A DNA stretch of 64,000 nt, from positions 43,619-107,618 of the forward strand of contig JACPNO010000007.1 of the NCBI GenBank assembly GCA_016185465.1, given 5' to 3'. Every line of letters starts with the position of its first letter. The stretch's first letter is position 1. This DNA comes from Candidatus Solibacter usitatus (GTDB taxonomy: Bacteria > Acidobacteriota > Terriglobia > Bryobacterales > Bryobacteraceae). Of this stretch, positions 43,528 through 52,884 are shown one piece after another. Below the pieces are notes generated by a model. The model did not search any database. It saw nothing but the letters and a program-made list of their open reading frames with translations, and was not told the DNA's origin. The translations under genes and the position numbers were made by a program.

Positions 43528-44280
43528 TTAGCGGCTCTTCAGATGCTCGGGGAACACGGCGTAACCGTCTGGTGGGGGAAAGAGCGCAACCAGCGCCTCC
43601 AGGCGCTTGCGCAGGTAGCGGCTGGGCATCTGCCGCGGACCGGTTTCCACATCGATATCGCAGCAAATGCCGTGCAGGTACAGCGTAAGCGTGTCCTCAA
43701 AAGACTGCAGGGCATAGTCGCGAAACAGTTTGGTCTCCCGCTTGACGTTAGTTTGGCGGCGCAGCAGCGCTTGTTTCAAATGCCAGCTGCGTTCATCCAC
43801 CTCGCCGTGCATTTCAGTGGCCAGCTCTTCGCGTAGGACGCGGAAAAATTGCTCGCGCGATGCCGTGGCCAGACTTCCGGCAACCAGCGCGGCAATGGCG
43901 CTGTAAAAGCAATAGTGATAATCCGAAACGTCTTCGTCTTTGATGGCAAATACCAGCGTCGCGGCGGCATCGCCTACGCTGCGGGAGGCGGCCACATGGC
44001 GGTGATCGTGAGGTTTTTCAAAAGTAACGGAATCTGCGCCCTTGCCGTTGTTCTTTTCGAGAAACGGCACCAGAATGATTTCAACCGCCGGCAGCACTTT
44101 GCAAACGGCCGGCGGCAGGGCGGCGATGGGATCTTCCAGATATTGCTTCAAATCCTCTTCCGGCACCGGCATCGCCGTGAAATAAGAGAACTTACTGCCA
44201 AGCGGGATCATGTCGCCGTGAAAACGCCGGGCGATTTCTTCCACCGTCAATTTGGATCGGTCGGGCTCTGCGGAGGGCAT
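43528..44280 (-). CDS. Hypothetical protein
   Basis: A 250-residue soluble protein I cannot assign. It shows 'TVEEIARRFHGDMIPLGSKFSYFTAMPVPEEDL' at the N-terminus and a helical middle with 'EDVSDYHYCFYSAIAALVAGSL' and 'EQFFRVLREELATEMHGEVDERSWHLKQALL'. 'HGICCDIDVETG' near the C-terminus contains a Cys pair. There is no signal peptide or TM helix. It is on the same strand as yacL-ispD-ispF and 86 bp upstream, so it could share transcription, and is divergent from lpxB. Confidence 0.7.
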   Translation of the reverse strand: MPSAEPDRSKLTVEEIARRFHGDMIPLGSKFSYFTAMPVPEEDLKQYLEDPIAALPPAVCKVLPAVEIILVPFLEKNNGKGADSVTFEKPHDHRHVAASRSVGDAAATLVFAIKDEDVSDYHYCFYSAIAALVAGSLATASREQFFRVLREELATEMHGEVDERSWHLKQALLRRQTNVKRETKLFRDYALQSFEDTLTLYLHGICCDIDVETGPRQMPSRYLRKRLEALVALFPPPDGYAVFPEHLKSR

Positions 44281-44352
44281 CTACTGATTCGATTGTAACA
44301 GAGGCGCTAAGGTCGCCAGATGCCTGGCAGGAAGCTGCTAGACTGCGAATGA

Positions 44353-45501
44353 ATGGGGCACAACATCCTGGTTTCGGCCGGTGAGGCTTCCGGGGATTAC
44401 TATGCCTCTTTGCTGGTCGCCGATCTGCGCCGCCTTTGGCCTGGCGCCCGCTTCTTCGGATGTGCCGGCCCCCGAATGCGCCTGGGCGGGGTGGAGGCCG
44501 TCATTGCAGCGGAAGGCCTGGCAGTAGTGGGTTTAGTCGAGGTTCTGGGGCACCTGCCGCGCATTTATGGGCAATACCGGAAGCTGGCGCGCGCGGCCGC
44601 CACCCGCAAGCCGGACCTGGCTATTCTCACCGATTCGCCGGATTTTCACCTGCGCCTGGCCAGCCGCCTGAAGGCTTGCGGAGTGCCCGTGATTTATCTG
44701 ATCGCGCCCCAGGTCTGGGCGTGGCGCAAAGGGCGCCTGCCGCGTATTCGCCGGACCATAGACCGGCTATTGTGTATTTTCCCGTTCGAGGAAAAATTCT
44801 TCCAAGAGCATGGCATTGCGGCCACTTATATTGGACACCCGCTGGCGGGGCGCATCCGGCCTTCGCTGACCAAAGCCGAGTTTTTTCGGAAACACAGAAT
44901 CCCGCTGGAACGTCAACTAGTTACAGTGCTGCCCGGTAGCCGCAAGGGGGAAGCCGCGCGCCATTTGCCGTGGCTTATCTCCGCTGTCGGGCGCATCTAC
45001 CGCGAGCAGGCCGCGAGTTTCGTGCTGGCGGCGTCGGAAACCACCGGCGCGGCGTTTTTCAGGGAACGAATTGGGAGCGCGCCCATCCAAGTAATTGAAG
45101 GTGAAACCTGGGACGCAATCGCTCATGCGGACCTGGCTCTGGCCGCGAGCGGCACAGTGACCGTGGAAGCGGCGCTGCTGGGAACGCCCATGATCACCTT
45201 TTACCGGGTGAATCCGCTGAGCTGGGCGCTCGGGAAAATGCTGGTGAACGTGCCGTTTTATTCGATGGTGAACCTGGTCGCGGATCGCGCCGTGGTCCCG
45301 GAGCTGATGCAGGGAGCGATGACCGGAGAGCGCCTGGCCGCAGAAGCCATGCTGTTTCTCCGCGATGAAGGCCGGCGCCTGCGGATGCGCGAGGGTTTGG
45401 GCGAAGTCTCCCGCCGTCTCACCGTAGACGGCGACGCCATGGCCAAAGCCTGCGCGGTGATTGAGAATCTGGTGGAGGGACAAGCAGCACATGTTTCGTA
45501 A
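44353..45501 (+). CDS. lpxB: Lipid-A-disaccharide synthase
   Basis: A 382-residue peripheral membrane glycosyltransferase (GT19) that joins UDP-diacylglucosamine and lipid X in lipid A synthesis. Signatures: 'LVSAGEASGDYYASLLVADL', 'FFGCAGPRMRLGGVEAV', 'LTDSPDFHLRLASRLK', 'IYLIAPQVWAWRKGRLPRI', 'ATYIGHPLAGRI', 'TVLPGSRKGEAARHLP' and 'ALAASGTVTVEAALLGTPMITFYRV'. It confirms an LPS-bearing outer membrane. lpxA, lpxC and lpxD are not in the window. The next gene starts 11 bp inside it. Confidence 0.96.
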   Translation: MGHNILVSAGEASGDYYASLLVADLRRLWPGARFFGCAGPRMRLGGVEAVIAAEGLAVVGLVEVLGHLPRIYGQYRKLARAAATRKPDLAILTDSPDFHLRLASRLKACGVPVIYLIAPQVWAWRKGRLPRIRRTIDRLLCIFPFEEKFFQEHGIAATYIGHPLAGRIRPSLTKAEFFRKHRIPLERQLVTVLPGSRKGEAARHLPWLISAVGRIYREQAASFVLAASETTGAAFFRERIGSAPIQVIEGETWDAIAHADLALAASGTVTVEAALLGTPMITFYRVNPLSWALGKMLVNVPFYSMVNLVADRAVVPELMQGAMTGERLAAEAMLFLRDEGRRLRMREGLGEVSRRLTVDGDAMAKACAVIENLVEGQAAHVS

Positions 45502-47452
45502 TTTTCGTCTTGCCGCGGCGGTGCTGGCGGTGGTTGCGCTGGCTCCGGCTCAAGAACGGCGCTCACGGATTCGCGTGGAGCACTATGTGATTGATGCCGA
45601 AATCAATCAGCGCGCGCAATCGCTAACGGCCAAGACACAGGTGCGTTTTGTGCCGCTCGAAGACAACGTGAACTCGGCCACCTTCGAGCTGAACAACGCG
45701 CTCAACGTCGCCAAGGTCACCGACGGCAAAGGCAAGACCATACCGGCCACGCGCTATCAGCAGGATTTCACGGTTCGGCTGAGCTTCGACCAGACGCTGC
45801 CGAAAGGCGCTCCGGTCACGGTAACGTTCGAATATGACGGGCGGCTGAACGGCACTGAGGATTCTCCTGTCTACGGCATTCGCTTCGCCGCGATTCACGA
45901 GGATTACGCCTACCTGATGTACCCGGCGCGCTGGTTTCCGGTGAGCGGCTACACCACCGATCGCTATTCGGCGGAGATGAATATCACGGTCGCCCAGGGC
46001 TCGGCGGTGATTGCGAACGGCGTGGAAACGTCGCGGCCGGCCGGCGGCAAAGTGACCTACAGTTTTAAGGTCGATCACGCCTCGTTTCCCGGAAGCATTG
46101 CGGTGGTCAGCGGCGATCCCACCCGCGTGACCGCCGAGGGCTTGACCACCACGGTCTATTTCCGCGGCCCCGAGCAGGCCATGGCCAATGTGTATGGGCA
46201 GGAAACCAGCAAAATCGTCAACTATTTCACGTCGCTCTACGGGCTGCCGGCCTTTGCGAATTTGACAGTGGTCGAGACGGAAAACGGCGCGCCCAATGGT
46301 TACTCGGCGCCCGGGATGTTGTTCCTGAGCCCGCGCGGCATCGGGCGTGAAGTGAGTGGCAAGCTGCTGGCCAACCAGATCTCGCGGCAGTGGTGGCACT
46401 CGCTGGTGTCACCGGTTTCGCGTAATCATTTGTGGCTCACCAACGGCATGGCCACTTATTCGGAGCTGCTCTATGCGGAGCATCTATCCGGCCCGGGCGC
46501 GCTGGAATTGCAGCTTCGCGACACGGCGGTGGAATCGCTCACTGTCGACAACGTGCCGGTGATTCAATCGTCGCGCCTGGAAGATTATTCGCCGGAGTTC
46601 TGGGCGCTTACCGGCAGCAAGGGCGCGACCGTGCTGCATATGCTGCGCGGCGTGATTGGCGATCAGAAATTTTTCGACTCACTCAAGGAGTTTTCCAAGA
46701 ACTTCGCCTGGAAATCGGCTTCCACGGAAGACTTCCGCAAAGTGGTTCAGGATGTGGCGCAGCAGGATCTAGGCTATTTCTTCATACAGTGGATCGAATC
46801 GAGCGGGGCTCCGGAGTTTAAGCTCGAGTACACCATCTTCCGCACGCAGAAGGGCTTCCGGGTGATGGGCAAAGTCGCCCAGGATTTGGACACCTTCCGC
46901 ATGCCGGTCGATCTGCGCATTGAAACCGAAGGCAATCCGGAAGAAAAGCGAGTGGAAGTGGTGGGCACGTCTTCGGAGTTCGTCGTGGACACGTTCGGCA
47001 AGCCCAAGACGGTGACCGTCGACCCCAACAATCGGGTGCTGCGCTACAGCAACAGCATGCGCGTGGCCGTGGCCATACGGCGCGGCGAACAGTACACCGA
47101 GATCAGCGAGTTCGGCGAGGCGTTAAAGGAATACCAGAAGGCGCTCGAAACCAATCGCAACAGCTCGCTTGCGCACTTTCGCATCGCCGAGGTGTTTTTC
47201 CTGCAGAACAACTATCAATCGGCGGCCAATGAATTTCGCGAAGCATTGAACGGCGATATCGAACCTCGCTGGACCGAAGTATGGGCGCACATCAACCTGG
47301 GAAGAATTTTCGATATCACCGGCCAGCGCGAGCGGGCGGTGAACGAATACACGCTGGCGCAGCGCACTAAGGACAACACGCAGGCCGCGCAGGACGAAGT
47401 CGCCAAATATATCAAGACTCCGTACGAACGGCAGCGGCGCGCCGACAACTAA
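45491..47452 (+). CDS. Exported M1-peptidase homologue without zinc site, with C-terminal TPRs
   Basis: A 653-residue protein with signal peptide (MFRNFRLAAAVLAVVALAPAQ), an M1-type N-terminal beta domain ('YVIDAEINQRAQSLTAKTQVRFVPL') and a thermolysin-like helical domain. At the place of the HEXXH motif it reads 'LLANQISRQWW', and the third-ligand segment NEGFA is 'WLTNGMATYSELL'. Both histidines and both glutamates are therefore replaced, while the surrounding fold residues are retained. TPR-like helices occupy the last 120 residues ('EFGEALKEYQKALETNRNSSLAHFRIAEV'). It is probably a binding or scaffold pseudo-enzyme in the periplasm. It overlaps lpxB by 11 bp. Confidence 0.85.
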   Translation: MFRNFRLAAAVLAVVALAPAQERRSRIRVEHYVIDAEINQRAQSLTAKTQVRFVPLEDNVNSATFELNNALNVAKVTDGKGKTIPATRYQQDFTVRLSFDQTLPKGAPVTVTFEYDGRLNGTEDSPVYGIRFAAIHEDYAYLMYPARWFPVSGYTTDRYSAEMNITVAQGSAVIANGVETSRPAGGKVTYSFKVDHASFPGSIAVVSGDPTRVTAEGLTTTVYFRGPEQAMANVYGQETSKIVNYFTSLYGLPAFANLTVVETENGAPNGYSAPGMLFLSPRGIGREVSGKLLANQISRQWWHSLVSPVSRNHLWLTNGMATYSELLYAEHLSGPGALELQLRDTAVESLTVDNVPVIQSSRLEDYSPEFWALTGSKGATVLHMLRGVIGDQKFFDSLKEFSKNFAWKSASTEDFRKVVQDVAQQDLGYFFIQWIESSGAPEFKLEYTIFRTQKGFRVMGKVAQDLDTFRMPVDLRIETEGNPEEKRVEVVGTSSEFVVDTFGKPKTVTVDPNNRVLRYSNSMRVAVAIRRGEQYTEISEFGEALKEYQKALETNRNSSLAHFRIAEVFFLQNNYQSAANEFREALNGDIEPRWTEVWAHINLGRIFDITGQRERAVNEYTLAQRTKDNTQAAQDEVAKYIKTPYERQRRADN

Positions 47453-47461
47453 GCCGTAAGC

Positions 47462-47815
47462 TTACTTGCCTTCTTTGGCCGCTTCCCGGATGTCAATCTG
47501 GGACGCCTCCAGCTGCTTCTTGCCGTTGACACTTCCCCGACAGATTACGCGGCGGCCTTCTTTGAGCTCATCGGCGTTGCTGGGCTTGTTCAGATAGGTG
47601 ATCGTGGTGTGCGAATCATAGACCACGGTCATATCCTGCGTGCCGCGCCGGACGATAAAGCTCGAGTTCCCTTTGTCCACCGAGTGAATTACCGCGTTAA
47701 CCCGATCCTGCTTGGGAGACGGTATTTTCTTCTCCTTCTCCTGGCCCTGCACCAGAGACACTGCCAAGACCAGACCGAGGATGAGCGAGAACCGGCTGAA
47801 AAATCTTCGTCGCAT
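47462..47815 (-). CDS. Exported DUF5666-like small beta protein
   Basis: A 117-residue protein, start at ATG 47815 (MRRRFFSRFSLILGLVLAVSLVQG) with a clear signal peptide and an AAGGAAA ribosome site. The mature part ('RVNAVIHSVDKGNSSFIVRRGTQDMTVVYDSHTTITYL', 'LKEGRRVICRGSVNGKKQLEASQIDI') has the OB-like pattern of DUF5666 domains. The track start runs through REP sequence and is rejected. It is convergent with the M1-like gene with 9 bp between stops. Function unknown. Confidence 0.75.
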   Translation of the reverse strand: MRRRFFSRFSLILGLVLAVSLVQGQEKEKKIPSPKQDRVNAVIHSVDKGNSSFIVRRGTQDMTVVYDSHTTITYLNKPSNADELKEGRRVICRGSVNGKKQLEASQIDIREAAKEGK

Positions 47816-47874
47816 GAGTATTTCCTTTCCGAATGGACATCTACTATAGTCCGTGCGGCGGCGGATGCGCAAGT

Positions 47875-48022
47875 GCCGGGCGGGTTTGAAACCCGCCCAA
47901 CAAGAAGCAATATCCGGAGGCAGTGTGGATTCCGAACAAGCACCACACGCCGGTGTCCTGGAATGCGTTGCAACATGTTGCACCTCGGTTGTAGGGGCGG
48001 GTTTCAAACCCGTCCTTCGCCC
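47875..48022. repeat. REP family A, inverted pair 2
   Basis: The left copy (47875-47901) and the opposite-oriented right copy (47991-48022) are 89 bp apart, nearly the same spacing as pair 1, but the enclosed sequence is different. The right copy overlaps the last codons and the stop of the isochorismatase-like gene. Confidence 0.88.
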
Positions 48023-48570
48023 AACACGTCCGCGGTCGTCACCACCGTGCAATATTCGCCATGCAGGTTCGCCAGTGACATGGCGTGAACCTCTTCCGCC
48101 GTGCGCTGCGTTCCGTCCCAATCCTTCTTGCCAAAGGTGAAGGTGGCGTCGGCAACCACATAAGTCGCGAAGCCCAAATTCCCCGCCATCCGCGCCGTTG
48201 CCTCGACAGAATTATTGGTGATGACGCCGGCGATCACCACCGCCAGATGCCCGGCGGCGCGCAGCTTTTCTTCGAGGCCGGTGCCGATGAACGCATTGGG
48301 CGTTTTCTTGGCGATGATCGTTTCTCCCGGCAGCGGCCGCGCCTCGTCCTTGAAATCGTGCCCCGGCTGTCCGGGCCGGTAGGTTGAGTCGGGTTCCGTC
48401 GAATCGTGGCGGATGTGATAGAGCGGCATGCCGGACGCGCGCCAATGAGCCAGCAGGCGCGCAATATTTCGCTCGCCTTCGGGATTGTTGCGGCGGCCCC
48501 AGCTGGGATGGTCGATGGCCTTCTGTAAATCGATGATCAATAGCGCAGCGCCTGCGGGGAGCCTGTGCAT
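48004..48570 (-). CDS. Isochorismatase-like hydrolase (Ser in place of catalytic Cys)
   Basis: A 188-residue alpha/beta hydrolase of the isochorismatase superfamily. 'ALLIIDLQKAIDHPSWG' supplies the catalytic Asp and 'ETIIAKKTPNAFIGTGLEEKL' the Lys. At the nucleophile position it has 'GVITNNSVEATARMAGNLGF', with Ser rather than Cys, as in a widespread subgroup. The substrate is unknown. The start at 48570 (MHRLPAGAALL) fits the fold. The C-terminal 'GEGRV' and the stop codon come from a REP family A copy. Confidence 0.88.
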   Translation of the reverse strand: MHRLPAGAALLIIDLQKAIDHPSWGRRNNPEGERNIARLLAHWRASGMPLYHIRHDSTEPDSTYRPGQPGHDFKDEARPLPGETIIAKKTPNAFIGTGLEEKLRAAGHLAVVIAGVITNNSVEATARMAGNLGFATYVVADATFTFGKKDWDGTQRTAEEVHAMSLANLHGEYCTVVTTADVLGEGRV

Positions 48571-48599
48571 GAGACTCCCGGCATGGTACAACACGGCAG

Positions 48600-49274
48600 A
48601 TGATCCCAGGAATTCCTTACACGTTTAAAGCGACGCTCGATTGCCATTACCTGCTGGCCGCGCCGCCGGCCGTCGACCCTTCCACCGTGCTGATTCTCGC
48701 GCTGCACGGCTTCGGATCGAGTCCGGAAGTGATGCTGCAGCTCACCGGCCAACTGGTGGGCGCGCGCCATGCCATCGCGTCCGTTGAAGCGCCCAGCTCA
48801 TTTTTCCTTTCTACGAAGACCGGTGACGTGGGCCATAGCTGGGTGACGTCCAAACATTCGGCATCCGGCATCCGCTTGCACCACGACATGCTGCTGCATG
48901 TTTTGGAAGAAGTCGGCCGCCGCACCGGCATCCCGCGCGAGCGCCGCATGTTGCTGGGCTTTTCCCAACCCGTCGGGCTGAATTACCGTTTTGCCGGCAC
49001 TCATCCCGATGCCATACGCGGCGTGATCGGCATTTGCGGCGGCGTGCCTAAGAACTGGGAAGAGGGGCCATACCAGAAAGTTTCGGCGGCGCTGCTGCAC
49101 ATCGCGCGGCGCGAAGATGAATTCTACTCGCCCGCGACTACCAGCCTCTACCCGGATCGCCTGCGCCGGCGCGCCGATGACGTGGAATTTCACATGCTGG
49201 AGGGCGGACACCGCATGCCGTCGAAGGCAGGTCCGATTGTGGAACGCTGGATGAATCGAGTGTTTTCGAAGTAA
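48600..49274 (+). CDS. Carboxylesterase/phospholipase-type alpha/beta hydrolase
   Basis: A 224-residue cytoplasmic esterase-like protein. 'LILALHGFGSSPEVMLQLTGQL' forms the oxyanion hole. The nucleophile elbow reads 'LLGFSQPVGLNYRFA', that is G-F-S-Q-P instead of the usual GXSXG. The catalytic Asp is probably in 'IARREDEFY' and His in 'MLEGGHRMP'. The proline after the nucleophile is unusual and may alter or reduce activity. It is divergent from the isochorismatase-like gene, 29 bp apart. Confidence 0.85.
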   Translation: MIPGIPYTFKATLDCHYLLAAPPAVDPSTVLILALHGFGSSPEVMLQLTGQLVGARHAIASVEAPSSFFLSTKTGDVGHSWVTSKHSASGIRLHHDMLLHVLEEVGRRTGIPRERRMLLGFSQPVGLNYRFAGTHPDAIRGVIGICGGVPKNWEEGPYQKVSAALLHIARREDEFYSPATTSLYPDRLRRRADDVEFHMLEGGHRMPSKAGPIVERWMNRVFSK

Positions 49275-49325
49275 CCGCTCAAGCGCCGTTTCAGAGCCGT
49301 CACCAAAGGGAGCGGTGCTTTAACG

Positions 49326-51026
49326 TTACGCTTCGCGCACGCCGTCCTGCAAAAACGTGCGCAAGCGATGGCTCCGGCTGGGATGGCGTAATTTGCGCAG
49401 CGCCTTGGCTTCGATTTGCCGGATGCGCTCGCGAGTGACGGCGAAATTCTGACCCACTTCTTCCAGCGTGTGCTCGCTGCCGTCTTCCAGGCCAAAACGC
49501 ATCTTGATGATTTTCTCTTCGCGCGGCGTAAGAGTCTTCAGTACTTGCGCCGTTTGCTCGCGCAGGTTCAGGTTGATCACGGCTTCGGAGGGTGAAACGC
49601 CGGCGCGGTCCACGATGAAATCGCCGAGGTGCGATTCTTCTTCCTCACCGATCGGCGTTTCGAGCGAGATGGGCTCCTGCGCGATACGCAGCACTTTGCG
49701 GACTTTTGAGACCGGCAGCTCCATCCGTTCGGCCAGTTCCTCATTGGTGGGCTCGCGTCCGAATTCCTGGATGAGCTGCCGCGAGGTGCGGATCAGTTTA
49801 TTGATGGTCTCGATCATGTGCACCGGAATGCGGATGGTGCGCGCCTGATCGGCGATGGCGCGGGTGATGGCTTGCCGTACCCACCAGGTGGCATAAGTGG
49901 AAAATTTGTAGCCGCGGCGGTATTCAAACTTGTCGACGGCTTTCATCAGGCCGATATTGCCTTCCTGAATGAGGTCCAGGAATTGCAGGCCGCGATTGGT
50001 GTAGCGCTTAGCGATGCTGACCACCAGTCGCAGGTTGGCTTCGATCAATTCTTTCTTGGCTGCTTCGGCTTCTTCATCGGCCTTGGTGATGATCTGGTAG
50101 GTGCGGCGCAGTTCGGTGGCGGTGGCGCCGTGCTGCTCCTCGAACTGCTGCATGCGCTGGCTGAAGGCGCGCTGCTCCTTGCGCAGTTCCTTGAAGCCGG
50201 CGGCGCGCGAGCCGCCCGGCGCGAGCGTCGGCAGAATCTCCATTTTCCGCTGGACGCGGGCAATATCGCGCTCCAGCGGCCGCACTTCTTCGACGGCGCT
50301 GCGAATCCGGTCGGTTAGGTGGCGCAGCACCGCGCTTTGAAACTTAATGCCGCGGATTGAGCGTCCACACTTTACGATTAACCGCCCCATTTCCCAGCGC
50401 ATGCGGCGGTGCTGCTTGGGTTTGATCCCGCGCGGAATCGCCAGCAGCTTCTGTCGGGCTTGCAGGATTTTCTTATAAAGGCGGGATATTTCCTCAACGG
50501 CGGCGATAAATTCGTGTTTATTCACTTCCACCGATTCGTCGGTAACCATCGGGTCGGCGATCTGCAGAATATCGCGCGCCGCCACCACGTCGCGCTGCAT
50601 TTCCTGGGAAATGAAGAGAATTTCCTGGATCACCAGCGGGGAACGGGACAGCGCCCGCAGCATCGTGTTCTGCCCGCGCTCGATGCGCTTGGCGATTTCG
50701 ACTTCGCCTTCGCGAGTCAGCAGCGGCACCGCGCCCATCTCGCGCAGATACATGCGCACGGGATCGTTGGTCTTGTCGCCAAGGTTCGCCGGCAGCAGTT
50801 CGATGTCGAGGAGTTCCTCGGCCTCTTCCAGCTTGGCGTCGAGCTTGGGCTCCTCCAGGATCTCGATGCCGGCGCTATCGAGGTTCGACAGAAGATCGTC
50901 GAGATCGACACCGGCAGTCAAGTCGCCGGGCAGCATCTCGCTCACCTCGTCGTACAAGACGTAGCCCTTTTCTTTGCCCATCGTCATGAGGCGACTCAGA
51001 CGGTCGAATTTATCATCGAGTGCCAC
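49326..51026 (-). CDS. rpoD: RNA polymerase primary sigma factor
   Basis: A 566-residue sigma-70 housekeeping factor. Region 1.1 ('[26 protein letters not shown]'), region 1.2 ('[29 protein letters not shown]'), a large non-conserved region around 170-290, regions 2.1-2.4 ('[39 protein letters not shown]'), region 3 ('[32 protein letters not shown]') and region 4 ('[33 protein letters not shown]') are all recognisable. GTG start. It follows dnaG by 82 bp, the classical dnaG-rpoD arrangement. Confidence 0.97.
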   Translation of the reverse strand: MALDDKFDRLSRLMTMGKEKGYVLYDEVSEMLPGDLTAGVDLDDLLSNLDSAGIEILEEPKLDAKLEEAEELLDIELLPANLGDKTNDPVRMYLREMGAVPLLTREGEVEIAKRIERGQNTMLRALSRSPLVIQEILFISQEMQRDVVAARDILQIADPMVTDESVEVNKHEFIAAVEEISRLYKKILQARQKLLAIPRGIKPKQHRRMRWEMGRLIVKCGRSIRGIKFQSAVLRHLTDRIRSAVEEVRPLERDIARVQRKMEILPTLAPGGSRAAGFKELRKEQRAFSQRMQQFEEQHGATATELRRTYQIITKADEEAEAAKKELIEANLRLVVSIAKRYTNRGLQFLDLIQEGNIGLMKAVDKFEYRRGYKFSTYATWWVRQAITRAIADQARTIRIPVHMIETINKLIRTSRQLIQEFGREPTNEELAERMELPVSKVRKVLRIAQEPISLETPIGEEEESHLGDFIVDRAGVSPSEAVINLNLREQTAQVLKTLTPREEKIIKMRFGLEDGSEHTLEEVGQNFAVTRERIRQIEAKALRKLRHPSRSHRLRTFLQDGVREA

Positions 51027-51108
51027 TTGGAGCCCCCGTGCTCCTCGTTTTCGAGACTAAGCTTACTTATTGTACAACAGCGCCTCCCAATAGCGCGGCG
51101 TTACCAGA

Positions 51109-52851
51109 TTAAACCCGTTCGATTCGGGCGAGTTCCTCGGCCAGACGCAAGGCCTCGTTAAAATTGCCTTCGCGCTCGGCCGCTTTGACGCGCGCTTTTA
51201 GCGCCGTCCGCTCCTGCTCCCGGCCCGTGGTCTCGAGCGCCCGCAAGCAGGCCAGCCCCTGTTCCAGCGTCAACGACTGATCGTGAGTGCCATCTCCCAG
51301 CACGGCCGCGGCCAGCAGCACGCGATCCTCATCCTTTTCCAGCCGTTGATCCACCTCATTGAAACTGATCGCGCCGCCGCCGTCATACAGGGCGAACAAG
51401 GTCTCGAAAATCCGCCGCGTCGCAAATTGGCCGGTAGCCGGAATCTGGCGTAGGGCCGGGATCAATTGCTCGCGCGCTTCCGCTTGAGCAAGCAACAGCC
51501 CGAGCAGAATCCGCTCGACCGCATGCACCGGCTCGGGGGCGGCAGCCTGCACGGTTTTCTCGCGCCGCTCGGCGGCGGCCTTGCGGAAATTCTCCAGCAC
51601 CAGGCTGGCGTCGACGCCCAGGTATCCGGCGACGTCGTTGACCACAGCCACGCGCTCCAGCTTGTCCGCCAGGCGATGGATCGCCGGCAGCAGGAACTGG
51701 AAGCCGGCCACGCGCCCCTCCGCTGAGCGCATGTCGAATTTCGCGCGGGCGCGGTCGGCGAGCCAAAAGAAGTATCCCTTGGCGGTGTCGATGCGCGCCT
51801 TGTAAGCTTCGGCGCCGCGCTGCTTGCAGTAATCGTCGGGATCGAGCCCGCCATCGAGCTCGGCAATGCGCACGTGCATGCCTTCTTCGAGCAGGGTCTG
51901 GATCGATCGCTCGGTGGCGCCGGCGCCGGCGGGATCGGGATCGAAATTCACCACGATCTTGCCTGCATGCCGCTTGAGCGTCTGAATCTGTTGCGATGTG
52001 AGCGCGGTGCCGCAGCTCGCCACCACTTCGTGCACGCCGGAGGCATAGACGCCGATCACGTCCATGTAGCCCTCCACCAAAACGGCGCGCTCCGCCTTAC
52101 GGATTCCTTCCTTGGCGCGGTGCAGGTTGTACAGCACCCAGCTCTTGCGATAGATCGGCGTCTCGGAGGAATTCAAGTACTTGGCGTCTTCGTTGGGATC
52201 GAGCGCGCGTCCGCCAAATGCCACCACTTTGCCCATTTCGTTGTGGATGGGAAACATCAGGCGGTGGCGAAAGCGATCGTAGAAGCTGCCGTCGGGACGC
52301 TTGAGCACCAGGCCGGAAGCTTCCATTTGTTCCGGAGTGAAGCCGCGCTGCTCGAAAAGCCGCGCCAGTTGGCGGCCGGAGCGCTCGGCGTATCCCAGGC
52401 CGAATTGTTCCACCTGCGCCGGCGTCACGGCCCGCTTGTCGATGTAACTCCGCGCTTCGGCGCCCACGGCCGCCGCCAGTTGCGCGCGAAAGGATTGATC
52501 CGCCAGCTCGTGCATCTGGAACAAGGCGGCGCGCAGCTTGGTATCCGGATCGCTGTATTCGGAGCGCTTCGGCATGGGAATGCCGTGGCGATCGGCCAGC
52601 AGCCGCAGGGCTTCGTAGAAGGTGATCCGCTCGATCTCCATGACGAATTTGAGTACGTCGCCGCCGGCGCCGCAGCCGAAGCATTTGTAGAACTGGTGTC
52701 CGGCGTGAACGGAAAAGGAGGGAGTCTTTTCGTTGTGGAACGGGCACAGGCCGACAAAGCGAGAGGCGCTGGACCGGCGCAGTCTCGGCACGTACTCTTG
52801 CACCACCTTGACGATGTCGACCGAAGCTTTCAACTGCTCGACAAATTCCAT
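51109..52851 (-). CDS. dnaG: DNA primase
   Basis: A 580-residue bacterial primase making RNA primers at the fork. The CHC2 zinc ribbon ('CPFHNEKTPSFSVHAGHQFYKCFGCGAGG') is followed by the RNA polymerase core ('MFPIHNEMGKVVAFGGRALD'), TOPRIM residues ('AVLVEGYMDVIGVYASG', 'VVNFDPDPAGAGATERS') and a C-terminal DnaB-binding helical domain. I start at ATG 52851 (MEFVEQLKASVDIV) since the track's first 12 residues are encoded next to a REP copy. It is upstream of rpoD. Confidence 0.96.
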   Translation of the reverse strand: MEFVEQLKASVDIVKVVQEYVPRLRRSSASRFVGLCPFHNEKTPSFSVHAGHQFYKCFGCGAGGDVLKFVMEIERITFYEALRLLADRHGIPMPKRSEYSDPDTKLRAALFQMHELADQSFRAQLAAAVGAEARSYIDKRAVTPAQVEQFGLGYAERSGRQLARLFEQRGFTPEQMEASGLVLKRPDGSFYDRFRHRLMFPIHNEMGKVVAFGGRALDPNEDAKYLNSSETPIYRKSWVLYNLHRAKEGIRKAERAVLVEGYMDVIGVYASGVHEVVASCGTALTSQQIQTLKRHAGKIVVNFDPDPAGAGATERSIQTLLEEGMHVRIAELDGGLDPDDYCKQRGAEAYKARIDTAKGYFFWLADRARAKFDMRSAEGRVAGFQFLLPAIHRLADKLERVAVVNDVAGYLGVDASLVLENFRKAAAERREKTVQAAAPEPVHAVERILLGLLLAQAEAREQLIPALRQIPATGQFATRRIFETLFALYDGGGAISFNEVDQRLEKDEDRVLLAAAVLGDGTHDQSLTLEQGLACLRALETTGREQERTALKARVKAAEREGNFNEALRLAEELARIERV

Positions 52852-52884
52852 GAGGAGCGAGAGCCCTTGTTTGTCATTATCACC

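Noticed and set aside
47816-48122. N-terminal extension of the DUF5666-like ORF (47816-48121)
   Set aside because: It runs through a REP pair and the isochorismatase 3' end; the internal ATG has a signal peptide and ribosome site.
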